From Bacteroidales bacterium (lineage in GTDB: Bacteria; Bacteroidota; Bacteroidia; Bacteroidales; UBA12077), in contig JAEINU010000001.1 of NCBI GenBank assembly GCA_016342685.1, positions 682,001 to 746,000 of the forward strand: a DNA stretch of 64,000 bases, read 5' to 3'. The notes beneath the pieces were generated by a model. It was not told the origin of the DNA, searched no databases, and saw only the letters and a list, made by a program, of their open reading frames with translations. Shown in pieces: positions 30,001-34,869 of the stretch. The position numbers and the translations under genes were made by a program. The first letter of the stretch is position 1; the number at the start of each line of letters is the position of its first letter.

Positions 30001-31213
30001 GATATTTACAAATATAGGTACCGAAGTTATTATTAATGTATTAGAAAATGATTTAGGACTTGAAGATGGATTAGCATTATTGGTAATCGAAGATGATGCT
30101 GTAAACGGGAGCCTAATTGTTAATGCTGACAATACAGTTTCGTATACACCTGAATCGTGGTTCGAAGGAACAGATAATTTCTCATACAGAATTATTGATG
30201 TAGACGGTGATTACGATATTGCAAATGTTCAGGTAATTGTAATGACAGGAACCTTACCAAGTGTTGTAGTTTCCGGAATTTCTGAGAACACAAAAGAAGA
30301 TGGAACTGAAGCAAGCTTTACAATTGTTCTTAATACACAGCCAACAAATGATGTTAATATTGATTTAAGTTCTAATGACATAACAGAAGGTGTTGTTTCA
30401 GATACAAGAATTACTTTCACGAATTTAAATTGGGATCAGGCAAAAACGATAACAATTACCGGACAAGATGATTTTGTCGATGATGGTGATATTAGTTACC
30501 AAGTTATATTAGAAAATGCTGTCAGCTCAGATTCATTTTACAATGGACTTGGTGTTGAAGATATCAATGTAATAAATATCGATAACGATACTGCAAGAAT
30601 CAATGTTAGCATTACCAATTTCGAAACAAGCGAAGATTTAATAAATACTAGTTTTGAGATTGTACTAAACTCTGAACCAGAGTCTAATGTTGAGATTGAA
30701 ATCTCGACAAGCGATGATACCGAAGGTGATATTGAAATTGATTTTGTTGAGTTTACACCTGCAAATTGGAATGAGTCTAAAACAATTGATGTTATTGCTC
30801 AAGACGACGATGAGGTTGATGGTGATATTAAATACAATATTGAATTTGATATAACTACTACCGACCTTAAGTATGCTGTGGATATAGATTCACTAAATCT
30901 TACCAATTTAGATAATGATGTTCTAGTAAACGACATATTTATTCCTGAAGCATTTTCTCCTGATAGTGATGAGTACAATCAATTCTTTGAGATTAAAGGA
31001 TTGGAACGATTTGATAAGGTTGAGGTAAAAATCTTTAATCGTTGGGGAAGTTTAGTTTACGAGGAGTCTAATTATAAAAATAAGTGGGATGGTAAAACCA
31101 ATGTTGGATCTACTCTTGGAAATGAGGATTTACCTACTGGTACGTATTTCTATGTAATTAAAATAGTTGATGAAAATAAAGAACTAAGTGGATATATCTA
31201 CTTAAAGCGTTAA
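15002..31213 (+). CDS. giant T9SS-secreted repeat adhesin (5403 aa)
   Basis: A 16.2-kb gene encoding one of the largest classes of bacterial surface protein. Residues 1-19 are a signal peptide. About 20-990 holds a unique N-terminal region with a cadherin-like segment (~520-640) and two PKD/Ig-like domains (~735-900). Residues 987-4244 are 29 contiguous ~112-residue Calx-beta-like repeats, 4245-5084 nine ~93-residue cadherin-like (tandem-95) repeats, and 5085-5311 two diverged Calx-beta-like repeats. Residues 5312-5403 form a gliding-motility type B C-terminal domain (FNRWGSLVYE near residue 5345; ends YIYLKR), the T9SS export signal. The repeats are rich in DDDIDDG motifs that probably bind calcium. 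PorP/SprF-like and PorE-like genes follow at once. By analogy with SprB-like adhesins it should be exported across the outer membrane and form a long surface fibre; adhesion or gliding is inference. Confidence 0.93.
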   Translation: MKKLLLVIGLFISLYSIAQEGTKQFMPNSTDRLWLEVYRASNKYFATYNANDKERLFVYLNDGEVMHFGMKLATSEYYMEDDARLISYRIKDSGGNIVKAESWIPVSGENGYIDTYSEAVTGPDGVILNGSALTGGYAPLTFTANSDGDYYIEFETWEWYRDASTGWQWERRVDPGTRFALEYFDVTVTDAINNIITNSGEPNTSAGRLWSKGWGFTTTSYDLYPVKSQFFVFTADEFVNKVQYEMKPFSFNFVANSYGVQTNSGFTYVERAQSQDGDYTNTSNISEYRIFLNDPDRTVWPNTKLPPPVVKVWVEETLIYDYDYDRNPQLLDLSVDTIGLEKNSISCPYSDITMFRIESNVDGFTAILLDVDGGGYSTAGTDKVLYLDVKKGMNYVLWNFRDDNGDIVPNGHFSASATFLGRGPAHFPLYDVESLSGISTSSIRPFNKLGPTLYWDDTQISNWGDAGGAMVETSQSQLVIENHVPRLWVYDASEGQHNGNGTTLNSWFNAIDLGLPEVNFDVNQSLIKCINGDAPYVADIYKYLAVNSFVDFNTNDFDEKYFDPNNNDLDSIAILTLPTNGTFELNGSAINVNDSISRLDIPNIKFTPTSAWSGMDKFVWKATNGTYWSINQDTVYLIVNTDPTISTFNDTTICTNTSLANLPFIVGDAETVAADLNVVAYSHDPAVVPNSNITLGGSGANRTITITPPANTSGYTIIYVKVDDGLTEVIEEFALYIGPSITFTGDTTICVGNPLELSAVEFGADSYSWDFEGTEIRTTQDLTIDPFTTDSVGLYTLTIQKGGCAASREINVSIAPITTFTGDTEVCMGEDISLSADETVATLYSWKKAGVEIGSSKVLEILTADATAIASDYSLEITKEGCNNTSPDFSISVIVAPNTSLTLVNDTITVGMNGTITIVSAESGITYNAYKGTTLVGSGIGAGVNLDISIDGTKLSTGNNVITIKAQNANCELDNSTSTNVFVRLPGISVSPISGNTNEDGTIATFTVVLDAEPIANVTIGLSSTDTGEGTVSPISITFTSANWDTEQIITVTGINDDIDDGNQTFTIITTDASSTDGNYSGLVVDDVTVINEDDSDNSGITVSALSNNTQENGTTGTFTIVLDSEPIANVTIALSSNDTGEGTVSPASVTFTPANWDTQQTATITGVDDDLNDGDQLYTIVTADATSTDGNYSGMVVGDVTVTNIDDDAAGFNITAISGNTTEAGGTATFTIALTSEPTANVQVNLSSSDIGEGTVSPVIITFTSGNWNVAQTITITGVDDDLDDGDQPFNIITSNAISSDLDYSGLLVADVALTNNDDDTAGITVSSISGNTSETGTTATFTIVLDSEPTANVTIGLSSDDLGEGTVSPASITFTTANWNIVQTIIVTGVNDDIDDGNQSYNIVTASAISADGSYSGMNANDVAVINTDDLDVAGITVSAISGNTSESGTTATFTIVLDSEPTSNVTVGLSSDDTGEGTVLPASVTFTSGNWNVAQTVTVTGINDDIDDGNQTYSIITAAATSTDGSYSGMNANNVSLINTDDDNAGISVSAISGNTTENGATATFTVVLDTEPTANVTIGLSSDDTGEGSVLPGSVIFTTGNWNVAQTVTLTGVDDDIDDGNQTYNVITAAATSSDGNYSGLNAANVSVINEDNGDSVGVTFSALSNSTEEDGTTGIFTIILDSEPTANVVIGISSDDIGEGTVSPASVTFTSGNWNIAQTVTITGVDDDIDDGNQTYNIVTAAATSTDGNYSGLNASDISVVNIDDDNAGITVSAISGNTSETGTIASFTIVLNTEPTANVLINLSSDDLGEGTVLPVSVTFTFGNWNIAQTITVKGANDDLDDGDQPFNIVTSNAISTAPEYTGMFVADVAVTNNDDDNAGVTVSAISGNTSETGTTATFTIVLDTEPTANVIIGLSSSDTGEGTALPISATFTSGNWNVAQTITVTGVDDDIQDGNQSYTIVTASATSTDGNYSGMNVNDVAVINNDDTDAAGITVSAISGNTSETGVTATFTIVLDSEPTANVIIPLSSDDISEGTVSAGSITFTPANWNVAQTVTVTGIDDDIQDGNQTYNIITAAATSTDGNYSGINSSDVAVINNDDSDAAGITVSAISGNTSESGTTATFTIVLDSEPTANVTVNLTSDDLTEGTVSPASVTFTSVNWNVFQTVTVTGVNDVIADGNQTYNIITAAATSTDGNYSGMNPGDVTVINVDGDVASINVSTISNHTAEDGTTATFTIVLTSMPTANVTVGLTSDDISEGTVLPASIIFTTGNWNVAQTVTVTGVNDAIDDGNQSFNIITAAATSTDGNYSGLNPNNVVVINDDDTDAAGITVSAISGNTTEAGGSATFTIVLDSEPTANVIVGLSSDDTGEGTVLPASVTFTSGNWNVAQTVTVTGINDDIDDGNQTYNIITAAATSSDGVYSGLNANDVVVINTDNDLAGITVSAISGNTTEAGGTATFTIVLDSEPTANVTISLSSDDTGEGTGLPASVTFVPGNWNVAQTVTVTGINDDLDDGDQTYNIVTAAATSADGNYSGMNANDVTIINTDNDIAGISVSAISGNTTEASGTASFTIVLDSEPTANVTIGLSSDDTGEGTLAIANVVFTPANWSVAQTVSVTGANDDIDDGNQSYDIITAAATSSDGNYSGLNANDVVVINTDDDLSGITISAISGHTGEDGTTATFTVVLDSEPTANVTIGLSSNDTGEGTISVGNVIFTSGNWNIVQTITVTGVNDDIDDGDVTYNIITAAAVSADGNYGGVDEPDVAVINDDNGDAAGITVSVISTNTTEAGGIATFTIVLDTEPTANVTVGLSSDDASEGTVLPVSVTFTSGNWNVAQTITVTGIDDDLDDGNQTFNIITAAAISSDGNYSAMNANDVVVLNMDDDEAGISVSFISGNTNEGAATATFTIVLETEPTSNVTIPLSSDDTGEGTVFPISVTFTSVNWNVAQTITVTGVDDDIEDGSQSYNIITATATSSDGNYSGLNANNVMVINDDDGDSSGITVTAISGNTTEAGGTATFTIVLDSEPISDVTIGLGSDDLGEGSEAPISVLFTAANWNVAQTITVTGVDDDIDDGNQSYDIVTNAATSLDGNYSGLNASDVSVLNIDDDNAGIIVSAITGNTTEIGGTSTFTIVLASEPTANVSIDLSSDDTGEGTISTTSVSFTPANWNIAQTITVTGVDDDIDDGDQLYNIITAAAISSDGIYSGMNATDVALLNIDDDNSGISVTTISNHTTENGITATFTVVLNSEPTANVTIGLSSDDLTEGTISVSDLAFNSTNWNVAQTITVTGIDDNIDDGNISYNIVTAIAVSTDGNYGGLNANDVVVINDDNGDSSGISVTTISNHTTEAGGTATITIVLDSEPIADVSIDLSSDDLSEGIVSTGNIVFNSGNWNLPQTITITGVDDNVDDDDQAFNLIIDASVSIDGNYNGLDPADIIIINEDNDEVGILVSSISNHTTEAGGTASFTVVLESEPTADVIIGLSSDDTGEGTVPMTSITFIPINWDTPQTIIVTGVDDDIDDGNQFYNIVTAVAASADTKYSGRTVADVAVTNDDDDISGITVTAISGNTTETGTSASFSIVLDSEPVADVTINLSSDDLTEGTLSGASITFNNTNWNSAQIITVNGINDDIDDGNQTYNITTSNTISTDIRYSDKDVDDVTVTNIDDDNAGITVSTITTNITEAGSTASFTIVLDSEPTANVTVGLSSDDLSEGTIPVTNVIFDNTNWDNPQTITVTGVDDNIDDGDIIFNILTANATSTDLVYSGMVSNDVSVTNEDDDTVGFTIAETGGSSITSENGSSDIFTVVLDSEPLSNVVFNISVGDATEGTVDKATLTFIPSEWNIAQTVAITGVDDVIIDLTQTYTITVSVDDPGSEDNFDVLLDQTISVNNTDNDAAGVTVSSISNNTIEDGTSASFTINLNTQPTGDVTINLSSNNTSEGTISPNSVTFTSLNWNSNQTITVYGVNDNIDDGNQPFEVITGVAISADGDYNGIDPDDISVINEDDDDAAITVSVISGNTNEALGQATFTIVLDSEPTANVTVGLSSDNTTEGTVFPASIAFNNTNWNIARTVTVTGVNDNVDDGDIPYNIITAIAVSGDGIYNGIDPVNVSVINEDDDVVGVTVSVISNNTTELGVTATFTIVLNTEPTDDVIIGLTSDDITEGTISVSDVTFNSTDWNVPQTITVTGIDDNIDDGDISFNIITGQATSLDANYAAIDPNDVAIVNLNDAVPVAIDDSAVTDEDDNVNIDVIANDTGIDDGGLSITIITQPTNGTLLINVDNTITYRPNTDYYGTDSFVYEVCDSDPECDQATVNITINSVNDHIPIAIDDARGTEINLALDVDVLVNDNGLEDGGIVVTVLGIPTNGAAIVNADNSIKYTPNLDYTGSDSFDYQVCDMDGDCATATVIISVKATNAKPLAIDDILTTLIDQSKTINVLSNDSGLEDGGIVVTSNANPSNGYITINPDNTITYTPNVSYLGPDSFEYKIEDVDGDYSIAKVDVSVIEVPDYLPVAVNDSRGTSINSDVIVDVLVNDSGLEDGGLVISILSVATNGTATVNPDNTVTYSPNTDYLGSDSFDYQVCDADGDCSSATVTITVNLTNSVPAAVDDNINTLVNIPVTANVLNNDTGLEDGGIVVTIFSNPANGSVIINADNTITYTPDAWYKGNDSFEYLVNDGEGDQSIATVNVTITEILNYIPVANDDSRGTSINTDVIVDVLVNDSGLEDGGLLLTVSSPASNGTATVNVDNTITYSPNLDYIGSDSFEYQICDTDGECSTATVTITVKESNLIPDAIDDNITAVMNSAVSVNVLSNDTNLDDGGIVVSIHENPANGTLIVNGDNTITYTPYNWYQGSDSFKYMVKDAEGDYDVATVFVTINAIPNYIPVAQDDSRGTSVDMLVVIDVLTNDSGLEDGVKTLTVSNDPDDGNTIVNPDNTITYTPDNGFTGTDVFEYEVCDNDDECSTAQVTITVRETNNEPNAIDDKIFTNIGTEVIINVLENDLGLEDGLALLVIEDDAVNGSLIVNADNTVSYTPESWFEGTDNFSYRIIDVDGDYDIANVQVIVMTGTLPSVVVSGISENTKEDGTEASFTIVLNTQPTNDVNIDLSSNDITEGVVSDTRITFTNLNWDQAKTITITGQDDFVDDGDISYQVILENAVSSDSFYNGLGVEDINVINIDNDTARINVSITNFETSEDLINTSFEIVLNSEPESNVEIEISTSDDTEGDIEIDFVEFTPANWNESKTIDVIAQDDDEVDGDIKYNIEFDITTTDLKYAVDIDSLNLTNLDNDVLVNDIFIPEAFSPDSDEYNQFFEIKGLERFDKVEVKIFNRWGSLVYEESNYKNKWDGKTNVGSTLGNEDLPTGTYFYVIKIVDENKELSGYIYLKR
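17960..27733 (+). repeat. 29 tandem Calx-beta-like coding repeats
   Basis: In-frame repeats of 110-115 codons, averaging 112.3, with the consensus GITVSAISGNTTE...FTIVLDSEPTANV...SSDDTGEGTV...NW..AQT.TVTG..DDIDDG. Copies 5 to 15 are the most alike. Copies 21-29 are more diverged, and copy 26 is the most divergent, lacking both the DDIDDG loop and the NYSG motif. DNA identity between some distant copies is high (see findings), consistent with recent duplication or gene conversion. Confidence 0.95.
27734..30253 (+). repeat. nine cadherin-like (tandem-95) coding repeats in two alternating subtypes
   Basis: Nine in-frame repeats averaging 93.3 codons, each beginning PxAxDD, with VLxNDxGLEDGG, NPDNTITYTP and SDSFEYxVCDxDG motifs. 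From the second copy on, repeats with a RGTS and a VCD.D..C cysteine pair alternate with cysteine-free repeats containing DVDGDY or DGEGD. This indicates growth by duplication of a two-domain unit. Confidence 0.9.
30254..30934 (+). repeat. two terminal, diverged Calx-beta-like repeats
   Basis: Residues 5085-5311 of the adhesin return to the Calx-beta-like pattern (GISENTKEDGTEASFTIVLN...DDFVDDGD; then FEIVLNSEPESNVEIEIS...DDDEVDGD). They are separated from the main array by the nine cadherin-like repeats and lead directly into the secretion domain. Confidence 0.85.
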
Positions 31214-31246
31214 ATAAAAATTGAATATTATTAAAATAATTATATT

Positions 31247-32167
31247 GTGAAAAGGATTTTATTGGGTTTATTAGTGTTTACTCTTATTGGTATTCTAAAA
31301 TTGAATGCACAACAAGAGCCGATGTATACACAGTACATGTTCAATACATTAGCTGTGAATCCTGCATATGCAGGAACTCGAAATGCACTAAATTTAAATA
31401 CCCTAACTCGACTACAGTGGGTTGGACTGGAAGGTTCGCCTAAAACTTTTAGTGTGGCCTTACATTCGCCAATTAACAAAAGAAAAATTGGTGTGGGTAT
31501 GACTTTAGTAACCGACGAGGTTGGACCGGTAAGGAATACGTATGTTACCCTTAACTACGCTTATCGATTAAGAATTACCGATGATTTAACCTTATCGATG
31601 GGTATAAAAGGAGGATTGAGTAATTATCATGCTGGATTAGCCGAGTTAAAAGTTAATGACCCAGAAGACCCGCATTTTCAGGTCGACGAAAAGAAACTCA
31701 GTCCGAATGTAGGTCTTGGATTTTATTTGTACAGCGATAAATATTATGTTGGTTTTTCTGCTCCAAAACTTATTGAAACTACTGTTGATGAGGAGTATGC
31801 AGCAAGTAAAAATGAACTAAAAAGACACTACTATATTATTGGTGGTTATATTTGGAAAATTAACTCGCACTGGATCTTTAAGCCATCATTACTAACGAAA
31901 GCAGTGTCGGGAGCCCCCGTGTCAAACGATATTACAATGCAATTTTTGTACAACGATAGAATTTGGATGGGAGCAATGTATCGAATAGGCGATGCCGCAG
32001 GTCTTTTTGTCGATGTAAAAATCAATAAACAACTTATTATTGGTTACGGATATGATTTTTCTTTAAACGAATTATCTGGAATTAACAGCGGAACACATGA
32101 GATAATGCTTAGTTTCGATTTCGATGGATTTGCAACAAGCAAAGTAAAATCACCTCGATATTTTTAA
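31247..32167 (+). CDS. PorP/SprF family outer-membrane protein
   Basis: A 306-residue beta-barrel protein. It starts at GTG (31247), giving a signal peptide through LNAQ at about residue 22; the next in-frame ATG would remove it. The family hallmark QQEPMYTQYMFNTLAVNPAYAGTR follows immediately, and the barrel region contains repeated aromatic/glycine strands such as KIGVGMTLVTDEVGPV and the terminal MLSFDF. PorP/SprF proteins associate with the T9SS and are needed for secretion or anchoring of a neighbouring type B CTD adhesin. It lies 33 bp after the giant adhesin gene and 10 bp before the OmpA-like gene, so the three form an operon. It is probably the dedicated outer-membrane partner of the adhesin. 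Confidence 0.92.
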   Translation: MKRILLGLLVFTLIGILKLNAQQEPMYTQYMFNTLAVNPAYAGTRNALNLNTLTRLQWVGLEGSPKTFSVALHSPINKRKIGVGMTLVTDEVGPVRNTYVTLNYAYRLRITDDLTLSMGIKGGLSNYHAGLAELKVNDPEDPHFQVDEKKLSPNVGLGFYLYSDKYYVGFSAPKLIETTVDEEYAASKNELKRHYYIIGGYIWKINSHWIFKPSLLTKAVSGAPVSNDITMQFLYNDRIWMGAMYRIGDAAGLFVDVKINKQLIIGYGYDFSLNELSGINSGTHEIMLSFDFDGFATSKVKSPRYF

Positions 32168-32177
32168 TTAATTGTAC

Positions 32178-34409
32178 ATGATCAAGAAAAACACATTAGT
32201 CGTGAAAAAAATTATTACAATAATATCAGCTGTCTTTTTAATAGTAGGATTTAATTCTAATTCATTCGCCAATAGTAAACTCGATTCAATAATTTATGAG
32301 TTTAACTTAAAACGAGCCGATAGAGCATTCGAAGATATGGCTTATGTAAAAGCTATTGATATATACAGCGGATTAGTGAACAAGAATTTTGTTAGTTCTC
32401 ATATCTATAGAAACCTTGCTTTTTCGTATTCCAAAACTTCGCAAAATCAAAAGGCTGAGGAGCATTATCAAATTCTAACTCGTAATTATACTTATGAACC
32501 GATCGATGCATATAACTATGCACAAATCTTAAAATCGAATGGGAATTATTCCGAATCCGATAAATGGTTAAATATATACGCAAGTTTAAATTCAGAAGAT
32601 ACAAGAACAAAACGACAAGCAAATACTGGTTCAAAAATTCGCGAGATTAAGGCAGTTTTTAAGTACGATATCGAAACAGTACCATATAATAGTAAGTTTG
32701 CCGACTTTGGTCCTACATTGCGCGAAAATAAGCTGTATTTCGCTTCAGAACGAAGAGAAGATGCAGTTGTGAATTATGAGTATGTCTGGAAAGAGGCTCC
32801 ATATTTAGATATTTACGAAGTGGATATTGAAGGCAATGTTTCGTCACCTAAATTTTTAAAAGGAAAGGTGAACTCAAAATATCATGATGGACCTGCTTGT
32901 TTTAGCAAGGATGGGAAGGAGATGTTTTTTACTAGAAACAATTCAATATTCAGATTTATCTCGAAAAAAGGAGAAAACAATGTAAATAATTTGAAGATAT
33001 ATTATGCTCAATATGTAAATGGAGATCTAACAAATCCCGTTGAGTTATCTTTTAATAGCGAGAATTATTCTTGTGGACATCCTTCTATTTCTGCGGATGG
33101 TAATACATTATATTTTACTTCGGATATGCCTGGTGGATTTGGTGGTTCAGATATTTATGTAACAGAGCGTGTTGGATCTTCATGGTCGAAACCTGAAAAT
33201 TTGGGTTCCGAGATAAATACTGAAGGCGATGAGATGTTTCCATTTATTCACGAATCGGGAATCTTATTTTTTGCATCCAATGGTCATCTTGGATTAGGTG
33301 GTTTGGATCTTTTTAAAGCTGAACTTGATTACGGAAAATATATAATCGAGAATCTTGGATATCCATTAAATTCACAGAGCGATGATTTTGCTTTAATTGT
33401 TGATGAAGAACAACAAGAAGGATATTTTTCATCGAATCGTGAAGGAGGAAAAGGTGATGATGATATTTATAAATTCTTTGCTCTGGAAGTGAATTTAAAT
33501 CTTCGCGGAAAAGTTTTTGATCAGGCAACAAAAGAGCATATCGAGAAAGCTTCTGTTGTGTTGGAAGATTCAAAAGGAGAGAGCATGAGATTATTTTCAT
33601 CTAGTGATGAGTTTGACTTTACCATAGAAGTTGAACCGAACGAAAAGTATATTATACATGTCGATAAAGAAGAATATAATTCATATAGATCTTCTTTCGT
33701 TCCTTCAGAGTTAACTAAAAAAGGAAATGTTGTTGAGTTTGATGTGTATATGAAGAAGACTCCCGTTTGGGGAATTTTCGGGAAAGTATATTACAAAGAA
33801 AGTTTGGAGGTAATTCCTGAAGTGAATATCCACATAACAAATAACAGTACTGGAAAAGTAGAAGATTATATGTCCGATGATGAAGGACAATTCAGGATCC
33901 AGTTGGAACAAAATACAGATTATAAACTCTTCCTCGAAAAAGAAGGTGTATTCTCAATTCGTGGTGATTATTCGACACGTGGTCGTGCGGCAGGATGGGT
34001 TAATGCTGATGAATTTATTGAATTGGCTTTTGAAAAAGTTGAACTAAATAAAACAATCGAAATTCCAAATATTTATTACGATGTAGGTAAATGGAACATT
34101 CGTGCCGATGCAGCAATTGAGCTCGATAAGGTGGTGCAATTTTTAACCGATAATTCTAATATTAAGATTGAGTTAGGTTCGCATACCGATTCAAGAGGTA
34201 GTGCAGTTTCAAATCAATCATTATCGCAAAAAAGAGCACAGTCGGCTGTTGATTATATTGTTAGTAAAGGAATAGAAAGAACAAGAATATCTGCTAAAGG
34301 ATATGGCGAATCACAATTAAAAAATAGATGTACCGATGGAGTAAGTTGCTCAAAAGCAGAACATCAGGAAAATAGAAGATCTGAAATTAGAATTACTGGA
34401 ATAAAGTAA
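32178..34409 (+). CDS. PorE-like OmpA family protein (TPR, PD40 propeller, CarboxypepD_reg, OmpA)
   Basis: A 743-residue periplasmic/outer-membrane protein. The start chosen is ATG 32178; GTG at 32202 is a plausible alternative that would place the signal peptide directly at the N-terminus. Order of domains: signal peptide to ~32, TPR-like helices ~35-150, PD40/WD40-like propeller ~165-430 (GPACFSKDGKEMFFTRN, HPSISADGNTLYFTSD, GYFSSNREGGKGDDDIYKF), two CarboxypepD_reg-like domains (~435-520 and ~530-600), and a C-terminal OmpA peptidoglycan-binding domain ~635-743 (ELGSHTDSRGS, LSQKRAQSAVDYI, AKGYGESQ). This order is that of PorE, which ties the T9SS to peptidoglycan. With the preceding PorP/SprF-like gene it probably anchors the adhesin export complex. 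Confidence 0.9.
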   Translation: MIKKNTLVVKKIITIISAVFLIVGFNSNSFANSKLDSIIYEFNLKRADRAFEDMAYVKAIDIYSGLVNKNFVSSHIYRNLAFSYSKTSQNQKAEEHYQILTRNYTYEPIDAYNYAQILKSNGNYSESDKWLNIYASLNSEDTRTKRQANTGSKIREIKAVFKYDIETVPYNSKFADFGPTLRENKLYFASERREDAVVNYEYVWKEAPYLDIYEVDIEGNVSSPKFLKGKVNSKYHDGPACFSKDGKEMFFTRNNSIFRFISKKGENNVNNLKIYYAQYVNGDLTNPVELSFNSENYSCGHPSISADGNTLYFTSDMPGGFGGSDIYVTERVGSSWSKPENLGSEINTEGDEMFPFIHESGILFFASNGHLGLGGLDLFKAELDYGKYIIENLGYPLNSQSDDFALIVDEEQQEGYFSSNREGGKGDDDIYKFFALEVNLNLRGKVFDQATKEHIEKASVVLEDSKGESMRLFSSSDEFDFTIEVEPNEKYIIHVDKEEYNSYRSSFVPSELTKKGNVVEFDVYMKKTPVWGIFGKVYYKESLEVIPEVNIHITNNSTGKVEDYMSDDEGQFRIQLEQNTDYKLFLEKEGVFSIRGDYSTRGRAAGWVNADEFIELAFEKVELNKTIEIPNIYYDVGKWNIRADAAIELDKVVQFLTDNSNIKIELGSHTDSRGSAVSNQSLSQKRAQSAVDYIVSKGIERTRISAKGYGESQLKNRCTDGVSCSKAEHQENRRSEIRITGIK

Positions 34410-34428
34410 AAATTAGTATTTAAAAGAA

Positions 34429-34460
34429 AAAGCTTGCCATATATTGAGCAAGCTTTTTTT
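34429..34460 (+). terminator. terminator of the adhesin operon
   Basis: AAAGCTTGC (34429-34437) pairs perfectly with GCAAGCTTT (34448-34456) and is followed by a T-run. It lies 20 bp after the stop of the PorE-like gene and ends the adhesin-PorP-PorE operon. Confidence 0.85.
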
Positions 34461-34485
34461 TGTCATTCTGTCCCGTTTTTTTAGT

Positions 34486-34846
34486 GCAAGCGTCACGCTT
34501 GCGCCATGGGGAGTCTTACTTTGTCATCCCCAACTTGATCGGGGATCTTACAACAGTCATATTGACTGCTCAATATAAGATTCCCTTGAACTTCTTTTAT
34601 GAAAGAAGTTTAAGGGAATAACAGTTTTAGGTTTTTTGTATAGCCCCTTTCTTTTTGTTTCAATCCCAATAGCTGAAGAGATTCAAAGAATTTATTCAGT
34701 TAACAATGTCACATTGAGCCTGTCGAAATGTGACATTGTTAATTACATCTTCACATTTTGAAAATCTTTCTTAGTATTATTATTTTATGACGATCAAGCT
34801 TGAATTAATCTACACTACTTGTGTCATCTTGAGCCTGTCGAAAGAT
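34486..34846. repeat. cluster of six palindromes, two sharing the loop GAGCCTGTCGA
   Basis: This gene-free stretch is packed with inverted repeats: GCAAGCG/CGCTTGC (34486-34502), ATCCCC/GGGGAT (34526-34546), CAGTCA/TGACTG (34554-34568), an 18-bp arm pair with one mismatch (34580-34597/34602-34619), a perfect 16-bp pair TTAACAATGTCACATT (34700-34715/34727-34742) and ATCTT/AAGAT (34826-34846). The last two enclose the same 11-nt loop GAGCCTGTCGA although their arms differ. The stretch resembles REP-type elements, and a RAYT transposase lies about 2.3 kb away. The final element may also end transcription of the converging FadL-like gene. Confidence 0.7.
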
Positions 34847-34869
34847 TTGTAACTTTTTTTTATTCTATC

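Noticed and set aside
16621-30420. Many minus-strand frames of 60-145 codons inside the adhesin gene
   Set aside because: They repeat with the repeat period and their content (SSELK..VTFAVGS...) is the antisense of the conserved repeats, so they are shadows.
32392-33911. Minus-strand frames inside the PorE-like gene
   Set aside because: Antisense shadows of a gene with strong domain evidence.
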